From an uncultured Poribacteria bacterium (GTDB lineage: Bacteria; Poribacteria; WGA-4E; WGA-3G): 64,000 nt of DNA. This document shows positions 52,281-62,300 of the stretch, in pieces. Under the pieces are notes generated by a model that saw only the letters and a list, made by a program, of their open reading frames with translations, was not told the DNA's origin and did not search any database. Location of the stretch: the NCBI GenBank assembly GCA_951828385.1, contig OX639973.1:248001-312000 (forward strand), written 5' to 3'. Numbering within the stretch: the first letter of the stretch is position 1; each line of letters starts with the position of its first letter. The position numbers and the translations under genes are program-made.

Positions 52281-54761
52281 TTAGAAACTGTGATACCAAG
52301 CAGTCGTAATTTGAACACCAAGCCCAGATTCCAAGGCTTTGGCAATGTTAACCCTGAATACAGAATCATCGCGTCCAGAATGTAAACCCGGAACATTAAC
52401 GACGACAACAGAATCGTCTTCGCCAAACTGTAAGCCGATGCCTATACTTGCCTTCGGATTAAAAGGATACGCCCCGTCGGATACATTCCAGACTTGTCCC
52501 TCGTCAAGAAAAGCGACAAGAAACGCATTTTTGAAAATACCCCAACCCAATAGGTTCGACAGTTTGTGGTGATATTCGATATTGAGAAGAAACCCGCTGT
52601 CCCCAGCAAACGCGTAAGGTGAAGCCGTATGGCCGCTCTCATAGGTTATTATACCATCAGATCCGTCTTCTTGTCTATACCAAGGATATCCTCTCAGTCC
52701 ACCCATCCCACCTATCACAAATTGGCGTTGAATCGGCAGAGGCGAGTTAGAATAACCGAGCAAAAGCCGGGTACGGATGCGATTATTCTCAAGTGGGAAA
52801 GCATAGCGCAGGTGCAATTGGAACCGTGTGAAATCAAAATCAGACCCCACAGCTGCACTACTATGTTCAGCAAGAAAAGTATTGTGCCAGCCGAGGGATC
52901 TTGTTCTATTAAGAAAATCGTATTGAAAGACAAGCCCCCGCATCTGCCCCGCAGTTATCGGTGGATTCCCTCTGACACTGAGTTCCGATATCCAATTAGC
53001 AATAAACCAATCGGTGCTTTTTTCAAGACTTCTATGCGACTCAGTAAGCATTGACACCCTGAATGAATGCGTAGGCATAATAGGTGCCCAATATAATCTG
53101 ATCTCAGCACCTTGTCGCAAATAGTAATTTTGAAAGTCTGGCACACCAATAATGCGTTGGAAAATTCCGATGCCGCTGTTGTAGCCCGGAAAAAGTTCAG
53201 GCGCGACAGCATCTGTCAAGCAATGGAGTTGACCGGTAATGCCGAAGTTCCAAGTATACGGTCTTCCCCAATTCGCTACGCCTCCGAGATGATAATGGAT
53301 ATGCGGATTACCAAACGCATAACTCACTTTTCCAAACAGCCTTGAGATTTGGTTGCCGTGCGAATTTCTAATATTCCACATCCAGAGCGGCCCCACTTCT
53401 TTGCGTTTCCCGACTTCAAAGCCGGTGCCGATCTCCCATCCTGTCACGCGGTTAAAACCGAGCCGGAGCGGCGGACTCAGACCGAGATAGGCATCCGTAG
53501 AAAGCGGTTTTTCTTCTACAGAGATCGTGGCGATGTACTTCGCATCCGTCTCATCAACCTGTAAGCGCACCTCTTCAAAATGGGGCATTATTTTAAAGAG
53601 CGTCCTAAGTGCCTTATCAATGTCAGGTGAAGCGTTATCAAGCGTCTGCCGAATCCGTGCCGCTGGCACCTTCTGATTGCCGCGAATACGGATCTCGTGA
53701 ATCGGGGCATCTTTCGCCCAAAATCGCGTTGCTGCAGGTGGCGTATCAACCTCATCTTCTTGCAAAATGAACCACCGATCCTCTACTGATACCTGTTCTC
53801 GCTTACCTGAGATCTTCATAGATTTCAGCACCGATATCTTTTGCATAGATATCACACTAATTATGGCGATACGTTTCGCCCCTTCTTCCGTAATCCGCAG
53901 AGACACCTTCCTGGCATCATCAAGCGCGCCTGCCAGAACCGGTATAACTTCTCTGAGTTCACCAGAACCGTTTCTTAGAATCTTCATGAGTTTATCCCTT
54001 TCGGCTACGATTGTTTCTTCAATCGACTTCGGGTCAGTGCCTTCAGGGGAGGTGAGCTTGCTCTGAATCTGTATCTCATGAATCCGTTCGCCATCCGCAT
54101 ACCAATCCCAAAGCGGCAGTGGCTCAGGTGTCTCATCCGTGCCGAGTTCCGCTGTCTCGCTCTTCTCTGTAATCGGGGGCTCTGGTTGAACGGGTTCAGA
54201 CGGGGGAGGTGGCGGCGGCGCGAGTTCTAAATCACGCTGCTTCAGCGACATTAACCTCGGAATTTCGATACCGAGTTGATTCAGGTTCAGCAACAACTCA
54301 CCCAGCTGCCGCCTCGGAATTTCACAGACAATGTTTATCAGGTAAATTCCGCCCTTGTCTTTGACGATGACGAAGATGCCTTTAACGGTTTCATTCTCGT
54401 GGAGGATATAGAGATGAAGATTAATTTTTTCAGCATCAGTTTGCGAGTACTGTCCTAACGCGCGCCAACCACGTCCTTTTAGCACTTCGCTGTAATACTG
54501 AATCATCTTCTTAAAATTGCCGGATCGGTTTCGGTAGTTCCTGAGATATAAGTTATCCACGCTTTTAAACAGTGGCACAACATCGGAGGTCGGGTCTTCC
54601 ATAACGAGCGCGATGACATCGTGACTCAAATCAAATTGGAACTGAGACGATGGCACATCCGGGCAATCAAAAGGGACAATCCCGTTGTTGGATTGCGAAT
54701 TGACTGAATAACATATCAAAAATAAGAACAGCACTAACGTACCCGCAATGGTATATTTCAT
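52281..54761 (-). CDS. DUF4252-like/POTRA/Omp85-type outer-membrane barrel protein
   Basis: 826 aa. A signal peptide covers residues 1-22. Residues 25-170 resemble DUF4252 (FKKMIQYYSEVLKGRGW, GIFVIVKDKGGIYLINIV). A Pro-rich linker (about 180-210) follows. Two POTRA-like parts are next, with IHEIQIQSK, IHEIRIRGNQKV and a VEEKP exit. A C-terminal 16-strand-type barrel (about 430-826) contains the Omp85-like strand FVIGGMGGLRGYPWYRQ and ends in HSF, a C-terminal Phe for the BAM machinery. The natural partner is unknown. It lies between the PA14 gene (14 bp) and a DUF4159 gene. Confidence 0.85.
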   Translation of the reverse strand: MKYTIAGTLVLFLFLICYSVNSQSNNGIVPFDCPDVPSSQFQFDLSHDVIALVMEDPTSDVVPLFKSVDNLYLRNYRNRSGNFKKMIQYYSEVLKGRGWRALGQYSQTDAEKINLHLYILHENETVKGIFVIVKDKGGIYLINIVCEIPRRQLGELLLNLNQLGIEIPRLMSLKQRDLELAPPPPPPSEPVQPEPPITEKSETAELGTDETPEPLPLWDWYADGERIHEIQIQSKLTSPEGTDPKSIEETIVAERDKLMKILRNGSGELREVIPVLAGALDDARKVSLRITEEGAKRIAIISVISMQKISVLKSMKISGKREQVSVEDRWFILQEDEVDTPPAATRFWAKDAPIHEIRIRGNQKVPAARIRQTLDNASPDIDKALRTLFKIMPHFEEVRLQVDETDAKYIATISVEEKPLSTDAYLGLSPPLRLGFNRVTGWEIGTGFEVGKRKEVGPLWMWNIRNSHGNQISRLFGKVSYAFGNPHIHYHLGGVANWGRPYTWNFGITGQLHCLTDAVAPELFPGYNSGIGIFQRIIGVPDFQNYYLRQGAEIRLYWAPIMPTHSFRVSMLTESHRSLEKSTDWFIANWISELSVRGNPPITAGQMRGLVFQYDFLNRTRSLGWHNTFLAEHSSAAVGSDFDFTRFQLHLRYAFPLENNRIRTRLLLGYSNSPLPIQRQFVIGGMGGLRGYPWYRQEDGSDGIITYESGHTASPYAFAGDSGFLLNIEYHHKLSNLLGWGIFKNAFLVAFLDEGQVWNVSDGAYPFNPKASIGIGLQFGEDDSVVVVNVPGLHSGRDDSVFRVNIAKALESGLGVQITTAWYHSF

Positions 54762-54775
54762 TTACATCTCCGCTA

Positions 54776-55876
54776 CTATTCTTGAACCTTTTTCAGGCGT
54801 TGCTGCAGCTTTTTCAAAGCATCTGGAATTTGTGGTTCGCCGGGGTGATAGATAACATCGGGCGGCACAATTTGTCTGGAGCCGTTTGGGGGTTGATAAA
54901 ACCATTGGAGCGCAATCGCCTGTCGAGGTCCTTGGAAATAGTGAATTTCAACAGCGTGTATACCCGTCCCAAGCCTTATACGCCCCTGCCTACTGATTGC
55001 TGGATGGATCCCGTCGTTATTCACAACGAGAGACCCATCAATATATAATTGCGAACCGTCATCTGAATAGAGTTCAAAGACATACACACCCGGCATGTTA
55101 ATCTCTAATTCAGCACGGAAGCGAATCGCGAAATTCTCGATGACAGACTGCATTTTCGGTGTCGGGAATCCTTGCATATAGTTTCGTACGGGCACATCTA
55201 AGTTCGCTGTGACAAAAGTATAGATAGGAGTCAAACTGTCAAAATCAGGCATTTGGAAGATAGCCTCTCCGGGCACGTAAACTTGTCCGACTAATCCGTG
55301 ACCAGGTCTCACCTCTGTACCAAAAATACCGAGGCCTGTATCTATACGAATCGGGATATCCAGTCCAGCTTCCGATACACCCATTCCACTGGCTAACCCC
55401 ATGCCAAAGCCGCTCCCTTGACGATTAGGGCCACCGAAACCGACACCAACGCCGCCCCCGCCTCTCCCATTCTGTCCTTCAATGACAACGGGGCCTTCGA
55501 GCGTCTTCCCTTCACCAAAACTGGCGTTGGAAACAGCACTCGGACGATCCGTTTTGGGTATATCGGCGTGTGTAACGACATCAGGCACAACATCGGCGTG
55601 AACGGGTGCTTTAGGTGCACTGACCCGCGGCGCGGATGTCGGTGAAGCAGGAGAATCGGACGATGCACCCCCACCTGCCGACCGCGCCATCAGCCGTAAG
55701 CGCGGCGGCAAAACCTGCCGTTTCACCCGTTTTTCCGAGTCCACTTTTAGTATCTCCGCAGATATCTTATCCTTCTCCGCATCGTAATGATTGATCAGAA
55801 ACGGGGAGAGCCCTAACATCAGTCCTATGTGGAGAACAAACGATAGCAATAAGGCACGATTTGTGTGTTTTCGCAT
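54776..55876 (-). CDS. TonB-like N-terminus fused to PA14 domain
   Basis: 366 aa. The transmembrane helix (about 8-26) carries S12-x3-H16, the TonB SxxxH motif. A basic/Pro-Ala-Ser linker (about 45-120) and a Gly-rich stretch (about 135-165) follow. The C-terminal half (about 215-340) is a PA14 domain, with GVYVFELYSDDGSQLYIDG and GTGIHAVEIHYFQGP. No TonB C-terminal domain is present. It is likely inner-membrane anchored with a periplasmic sugar-binding-like domain. It lies between two barrel genes. Confidence 0.8.
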   Translation of the reverse strand: MRKHTNRALLLSFVLHIGLMLGLSPFLINHYDAEKDKISAEILKVDSEKRVKRQVLPPRLRLMARSAGGGASSDSPASPTSAPRVSAPKAPVHADVVPDVVTHADIPKTDRPSAVSNASFGEGKTLEGPVVIEGQNGRGGGGVGVGFGGPNRQGSGFGMGLASGMGVSEAGLDIPIRIDTGLGIFGTEVRPGHGLVGQVYVPGEAIFQMPDFDSLTPIYTFVTANLDVPVRNYMQGFPTPKMQSVIENFAIRFRAELEINMPGVYVFELYSDDGSQLYIDGSLVVNNDGIHPAISRQGRIRLGTGIHAVEIHYFQGPRQAIALQWFYQPPNGSRQIVPPDVIYHPGEPQIPDALKKLQQRLKKVQE

Positions 55877-55899
55877 TTTATGATACCTTACCAGTTTGC

Positions 55900-58176
55900 T
55901 TAGAAACTATAAAACCACGCTGTGTTGAACTGAACTCCTTGGTCGGCTTCAAAGGCTTTTGAAACGTTAAACCGCAAAATCAAGTCTGTCTCACCGAGTT
56001 GCAAGCCGATACCAACATTGCCCTTGGGTTCAAAAATGTACTTCTCCTCTGACGCGTTCCATGCCTGCCCGGCATCAAGAAAAGGCACTAAAAAAAGATC
56101 TACATCAGGAAATCCTAATGTGCTTTTCCAATTTATTAACGCTGGCAAATGGACGAGAAACTCAATATTGAAGAGAAATCCCCGGTCACCCGCAAACGCG
56201 TAAAGTGGATAGCCGTTCAGTAAGCCGGGGCCACCGATAGCAAATTGGCGTTGAATTGGCAGCGGTGCGGTTGAAAAACTGCCGACTGCCCGTGTACGGA
56301 TCCGATGGCTACCTAACGGATGCGCATAGCGTAGGTGGAGTTGATACCGTGTAAAATCATAATCGGATCCGATAGCCGTATTGCTATGCTCAGCGAAGAA
56401 AGTATTGTGCCAACCGAGAAAATCGTGCCGGGTACTATAATCGTATTTGAACAGGACACTCCGCATTCGACCCGGCGTTACCACTGGATTTTCACGCACT
56501 TCTGATTTTGACCGCCAGTTGAAGAAGTGCCAATCCGTGCTTTTTTGTAAACTGTCGTGTGACTCCGCAAGTAGACTCAGTTTCAACGAATGCCTTTGCC
56601 TAATAGGTCTCCATTGCAAGGCAACCTCAAGCCCTTCTCTCAAGTAATAATCCTGATGATCCGGCACTCCCAAAACTCGGAGAATAATCATCCCCGTATC
56701 GTCATAAAACGGAAAAAGTTCCGGGGCGATGACACTTGTCGTGCGATGGAACTGCGTCGTTAACCCAAGGTGCCATGAATCCGGTTCACCCCAAGCTGCC
56801 CTACCGCCAACCCGGTAGTAAAATTGCTTATTCCCAAACCCGTAACCGACCCGTCCGAAAAATTTTGAGAGCGTATCTCCACGGAATTCGCTTGGAACGC
56901 TGATATTGTAGGATGTGTCGGAAGACTTCTCTTTCCGAAAACCGGAATCAATGCGCGCGCCTAACTCCCATCCTGTAACGCGATTGAACCCTGCCCGCGG
57001 GGCATTATCGAAATAAAAATGTAACGGCAGCGGCGTTTCCACTATAGTCACGATCGCTGTGCGTTGCGCACCTTCCCCCTCAATCCTGAGACGTGCTTCT
57101 TCTAAACCCGATATCTCACTCGGCAGTGCTCCGATCGCCTTTTCGATGTCTTCCGGCCCCTTTTCAAGAGCTTTTCTAACATCCTTCAGATGGGTCTCTT
57201 GATGCCCTCGAATCCGTATCTCATGAATCGGTTCCCCTGCTGAGGTCCGAAACTGTTTCGCTAACATAAAAGGCTCATTTTTATGATCTGGTATATGCCC
57301 GACGCTAATCGTCGCAAGACGTTCCGATGTGTGAACAACAAGTTTCTGCTTATATCCAGATGTATTCACGGATGGAAGACTCTCCATTACAGCCTCAATG
57401 TCGGTGGATCCTTTTTGAAGTGCCTCACTGATTTGGTCAATATGCTCCTTGCTGTCAGAACGAATATGGATCTGTTCAATCGGATGTCCGTAGTAATGCC
57501 ACTGTCCATGTAGGGTTTCATTATGGCTCCTTGAGAACGAAAAACCGAACTTTGACGCGTCTCTTTTCGTTGAAAACTTCACGCTAAAAAAATTTGGCTG
57601 CTTGCCAGTGGTACGCAACAAAGTCGGTGGTGTCATCGGTTCGGGTGGTCTTTCAAATCTTTGAAACGTTTGCGCATCAAGCGACTTTAGCGCAGCTATC
57701 TCTATCCCGATTTGACCCAGATTCGCTAAAAGCTGCCCTATCTGTTGCGGTGGAATATTACCTACAATGTTTAGCAGATGCACATCGCTGTCGCTTTGGA
57801 CAACCGCGAAGATACCTGAAATCGCTTTCCCTGACTGCGAATTTTGCGCACTCGGTGCCTCCAGAACATAGAGGTGTACGCCGTTATCTTCCTGTAGGCT
57901 TTGCCAGTTTCCCGCTTTCAGGGTTTCACCATAATACTGAGCGAACTTATCAAATATACCTGCTTCAGCGTGATATATGCGAAAATAAACATCCGACACT
58001 GTGTTGAAAGGTGCTGTCGTGCCAGCGAGTGCGATCAGCTCACGCGTAAAATGGAATTGAAATTTGGCGTGTGGTGCATCAGGACAATCAAAAGCGATTG
58101 TGCCATCAGTCGTTCTGGCATGCGTCAGTCCGGATGCAGTTAGCAATAGGAATACGATAAAAATATGTGTTTTCAT
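55900..58176 (-). CDS. DUF4252-like/POTRA/Omp85-type outer-membrane barrel protein (paralogue)
   Basis: 758 aa from the ATG of MKTHIF at 58176; an upstream frame to 58281 is unlikely because the signal peptide starts here. The same design as the barrel protein at 52281: DUF4252-like part, POTRA-like repeats (IEQIHIRSDSKEH, IHEIRIRGHQET) and a barrel with FAIGGPGLLNGYPLYAF. It ends WFYSF. It is the first gene of the five-gene operon. Confidence 0.85.
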   Translation of the reverse strand: MKTHIFIVFLLLTASGLTHARTTDGTIAFDCPDAPHAKFQFHFTRELIALAGTTAPFNTVSDVYFRIYHAEAGIFDKFAQYYGETLKAGNWQSLQEDNGVHLYVLEAPSAQNSQSGKAISGIFAVVQSDSDVHLLNIVGNIPPQQIGQLLANLGQIGIEIAALKSLDAQTFQRFERPPEPMTPPTLLRTTGKQPNFFSVKFSTKRDASKFGFSFSRSHNETLHGQWHYYGHPIEQIHIRSDSKEHIDQISEALQKGSTDIEAVMESLPSVNTSGYKQKLVVHTSERLATISVGHIPDHKNEPFMLAKQFRTSAGEPIHEIRIRGHQETHLKDVRKALEKGPEDIEKAIGALPSEISGLEEARLRIEGEGAQRTAIVTIVETPLPLHFYFDNAPRAGFNRVTGWELGARIDSGFRKEKSSDTSYNISVPSEFRGDTLSKFFGRVGYGFGNKQFYYRVGGRAAWGEPDSWHLGLTTQFHRTTSVIAPELFPFYDDTGMIILRVLGVPDHQDYYLREGLEVALQWRPIRQRHSLKLSLLAESHDSLQKSTDWHFFNWRSKSEVRENPVVTPGRMRSVLFKYDYSTRHDFLGWHNTFFAEHSNTAIGSDYDFTRYQLHLRYAHPLGSHRIRTRAVGSFSTAPLPIQRQFAIGGPGLLNGYPLYAFAGDRGFLFNIEFLVHLPALINWKSTLGFPDVDLFLVPFLDAGQAWNASEEKYIFEPKGNVGIGLQLGETDLILRFNVSKAFEADQGVQFNTAWFYSF

Positions 58177-58381
58177 AATTTTTGTAAACACAACACAAGA
58201 AAGTTGTGCTATTTTAGCAAGTTGAAGTGTTATTGTCAAACGCAATCTCTGATTTTCAGATACCTTGTTGGTATATCTCAAACGGACAAATTCATAGATT
58301 ATAACGAATTTGGGTGGATCGCGTTGACATTAAACGTCCAATATGAAGTAGGAAAATTGATGATGTAGGCAGGTGTTATAC

Positions 58382-58408
58382 ATTGGCGAGGTTTGGAACC
58401 TCGCCAAT
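58382..58408. repeat. Perfect 12-bp palindrome
   Basis: ATTGGCGAGGTT (58382-58393) pairs perfectly with AACCTCGCCAAT (58397-58408) around TGG. The core GGTT-TGG-AACC matches the element at 3873. There is no T-run on either side. Intergenic. Confidence 0.6.
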
Positions 58409-58470
58409 GATAGATTCGTTCGGTAAATGTCTCACAGCTCACATAACAGACTCATCGCAATATCGTAGTC

Positions 58471-59061
58471 TTAAACGGCTGCTGCATAGTTACCGAGATT
58501 TGACTTTGCGTCATTTCGGGTACCATACGCTTCAGCGAGGTCGGGATCAAGGTGAATTGCTGTCTTACTGTCTTCAATCGCGCCTATATTGTCGCTTATC
58601 TCCAACTTAGCCGTGGCTCTCTTACTATAGACGTAGGCAGCAAAGTCCGTATTCTCTAAAGCGAGACGGATCGTATCATCATAATCTTTAATCGCATCTA
58701 TCGTATCACCTAATTTAGATTTCGCTGCGGCACGATGGACGTAAGCACTTGCGAGAATAGCATTTTTCGGTTTCAGACGGATAACCTCACTATAATCTCT
58801 AATAGCACCTATAGTGTCACCGATATTGAACCTCGCAAGTCCGCGATTGAGGTATGCGACAGTAAGCATAACGGAACTTTTCGGTTGCAGGCGAATCGCC
58901 TCATTATAATCTTCAATGGCACCGATATTGTCACCGTTATCTAATTTCGCGTTGCCTCTTTTAACATAAGAAAAGGTAAGTACCGTTTTGCTCGGCTTAA
59001 GCCGAATTGTCGTATCATAGTCTTGAATAGCCATTTTGTAGTCTCCTAACACATTTTTCAT
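58471..59061 (-). pseudogene. TPR-repeat protein, probably truncated by a stop codon
   Basis: 196 aa from the ATG of MKNVLGDY; the frame extends to a TTG at 59139 and the start is uncertain because no ribosome site is visible. Five to six TPRs of the A-I-x-D-Y-x-x-x-I-R-L type are present. It stops mid-repeat at GNYAAAV-TAA. In the same frame the next codons read D-Y-D-I-A-M-S-L-L, which is a normal TPR continuation; the stop stands where Lys (AAA) is expected. So either a T for A substitution shortened the protein by about 12 residues, or the natural end is here. Confidence 0.55.
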
Positions 59062-59221
59062 AAGGTTTATCTTAAACGACAATTTTTCTCGCTGTTGCTC
59101 ACAATAGGTTCTGTTAATATAGACGCATCTCACAGGCAAAAAGGGTGCATAATTTGAAAAAAAAACGTAAAATTCTGAGATTTATAGTGAATCCTAAAAA
59201 TAAATAGACACATTCGTACCA

Positions 59222-59290
59222 CAAACTTCCAGTTTGGGTTTCCAGTCTGAATGCCTGTTATAGGTATTCAGACTGTTTGGGAGTGCCCAA
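59222..59290. repeat. Cluster of three consecutive hairpins
   Basis: 1) CAAACT/AGTTTG (59222-59236). 2) CAGTCTGAAT/ATTCAGACTG (59243-59275), extended by four more pairs, one of them a wobble, to a stem of 14 around GTTAT. 3) TTGGG/CCCAA (59277-59290). No protein is encoded. It may be a structured RNA or decayed mobile repeat. Confidence 0.55.
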
Positions 59291-59310
59291 TTAATTCTAA
59301 ACTTTACTAT

Positions 59311-59338
59311 AAAAAAGGCGCGTTTGAAAACACGCCTT
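59311..59338 (-). terminator. Rho-independent terminator of the sigma-propeller gene
   Basis: On the minus strand AAGGCGTGTTT pairs with AAACGCGCCTT around three to four bases and is followed by TTTT. It is 30 bp after the stop at 59368 and belongs to the GGCGCG palindrome family. Confidence 0.65.
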
Positions 59339-59367
59339 CTGAAGATCCCATTCGGTCAACGCCGCAA

Positions 59368-62300
59368 TTATTCATCAAGTGTAAAACGTAGCACGCCGCT
59401 ATTGGTAGTCCCGACATAAAGCACGTTGCCATCAACAGCAAACGAAAGGACCAAATCCGGGATCTCAGGTGTCACCTGTTCCCATATGTTTGAACGTTCT
59501 TGCAACTGATACACGTATTGCCCATTTGTGCCATAGACCGTCATTCCCTCTGCCACAAGCCTTTCCATGACAAGTTGTCCACCTTCAACATCGGTTGCTG
59601 CGTGCCAGTGGGTGCCATCGCTTGAATAGGCAACCCCATTATCGGTCGCTACATAAATCGTTGATCCCGCGAAGGTGAGAGCATTGAATTGCTCAACAGA
59701 AAACAGAATCTCTTGCGTGACATCGTTCCAAGTCTCGCCCTCATCAAACGACTGGGCGAGATGTCCATCCCGTTTGCCGACATAGACGGTGCTACCTGAC
59801 ACAGCAATCTTGAAACCCATGGAATCAAGGGCATTCATAGACGTAGAAGCCTCAGCAGAATACTCAGGAAAAACAAATTCAGCTTCATCTATTAACCCAG
59901 TATCGTACCATTCAGCCATGCCGGGTTCCCATCTGAAAAGTTTTTGTCCGTATTCGATATAGTAAGTCTTGCCACTAACGGCAAATCTTCCATAAAATGA
60001 TAGCATATCTGCTGCTGAAGGTTGTGCTCGGAAGGCCTTGTCAAGTGCCACTTTTTTTAACCTGGTATAATCGGGGTTATCCTCGAGTTTCTCAATTACC
60101 TTGTCAGATAACTGGTCAGGATCGATATTAAGGCCGTTGAGCATCTCAGTTAGTTGTTCAAGGTCAAGATCTTCAATATTTTGCTTAACCTTATCTGGAA
60201 ATGCTTCCTGCAAGACCTCCTGCAAGGCCTTGATCATCATTTCTTCGGGCACGTCTATCTCCGCCTGTACCTTATTCTGTTGATTGCCCTCCTCAAAACC
60301 GGGCATGCCGGGGATAAAATTTAAGCGATTATTTTCAGTAGAGAGGCGAAGCAGCGGTGAACGTGAATTCATATTATTTCCTCTTTTCATATACACGCTA
60401 TCGTCAAATGCAGCGATAAAAACACCGTGGTCAATATCTCTCGGAAGCGGCATCCACGATTCACCACCATCCGTTGAGGTGAGATAACTATTATCTGCTG
60501 AATTTGCGTAGAGTCTACCCTTAACAGCGATTAAAGTCACAACAGGCGTGCTAACGAACCCCGTATTAAACGGATGCCAAGATTCACCGCCATCGGTTGT
60601 GCGCAGAATCCCGGACGGACCACCTTTGTAAAAGATGTTTGTATCGGCTATCAGTAGCGGCGGGGCGATACCGACACCTGACCTATCTTTTTCCAAGGTC
60701 GTCCATGTCTCCCCAGTATTTGTGGAGTAGAAAGACTCACCATTTGCATCTGTCACCATAACCCCTGCGCCTGTTGCGAATATCTTGACACGCGGAATGT
60801 TATCTGCATTAGGTAGTGGAAAACCCATCGAAGATTGACCGTTCCGCTGCCTACCCGTCTCACGTTCCTGCCTTTCGCGTGGATCTATAGGATACCACGA
60901 CTCACCTCGATCCGTTGAGCGGTAAAGTGACCACCAAAAATCTGATTTAATTTGCGTGCCGATCTGATTTGCAGATTTTTCTCCCGCTGCGACATAGAGT
61001 CGTTGCTTCGCCGCTGCTAAGGCGTGGATCACAGGTTTTTCTCCGTGTTTATCTACGGGACCCACTGGCAATAGTTTCCACCTCTCAGCGTTGAGACGAT
61101 AGAGTCCACTATTGGTGCCAGCAAATACTGTATTTCCAATTGCGACAAGTGCCCGGATCTTCTCTGCCTCCATACCATCCTTCAGTGCTACCCATGGTGT
61201 CTCACCATCTTTGGCGTAGTAAACACCGTCCGTAAGCGCGAGGTAAAATCCTGAGTCGGTCACCACAAAGCCTCTGGCAATTCCGTTTGGATGGGCACCC
61301 AACGCATGCCACGTCTCACCCTTATCTTCGGATGCCAATATTTCGGTATCAGTGGCAAGATAAAGCATATTACCACGCGCTGCCATCTGTGCCGAATTCT
61401 CGAACCAATCTTGGAGGGTATGTGAACTCACTCTTCTCGCGTTAACGCGTCGCCATGTACGTCCACCATCTCCAAGTTTGTAAAGAGCTGTTGAGGTTCC
61501 CGCGTAAATACCACCAGAATTTGTCGTGAAGAAGTTGTTAACGATACCGCCTTCCGGTCCTTTGGTCTGCGTCCACTGCAGTTGCGGGGTTGCAACTTCG
61601 GTTTCGCCCACCAGTGCTGCAGCGAAGCGTTGTGCGTCCGGTTTCTGACCGGCACCGGGGGTGTTACCAGGCGTAATTGAACTTCCTTCCTGATTCCGAA
61701 CATCGGGTTTCGCTGGAGAATCGTAAACAAAAACTGCCTCAATAATTTCAACTGTCGGTTCCGAAGCGGCGTTCAGGTTGTACGGTCTCTGGAAACGAGA
61801 CAAGTATTGTGTGCCGACACCTATGAGTAGAAAAATCAAAACAGCAGAGGCTGCAGAGAGTGCCCACGGCAATACGGGTTTATTCGCCGCAGGTGCAGTG
61901 GGAACGATACGCGAGATTTCTCGCATAATGGTCTCTGTTAAGTTCGCAGGCAGTTGGAAACTGCCGAGGTTTTGTTGAATCATGTCTTCCTCCTTCTTCA
62001 AACGGTTACGTGCGCGACTGAGGCGGCTCTTGACGGTATTCGGCGAGATACCGAGAAAATCACCTATTCCTTTGATTGTCATCTCACCGAGGTAAAAAAG
62101 CGTGATTACCGTGCGTTCACTTTCTGGCAGTTTTTGGAGCAGCTTCTTAACGACTTCGCGGCGTGTCTCATCGGCTTCTGTCGCCTGTTTGTCTGCAACG
62201 TATCGAGAATATGACACCCGATCCACCTCACTTGGGTCAATATTATTTAAGGATTTCATCGGCATAGCGTTCTTTTGGTGCCAGTCATAACACAAACGCG

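Larger units (their letters stand above)
59062..59367. other. Hairpin-rich intergenic region
   Basis: 306 bp between the truncated TPR gene and the sigma-propeller gene. It holds three consecutive hairpins (59222-59290, listed separately) and a terminator (59311-59338). No gene was seen. Confidence 0.6.
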
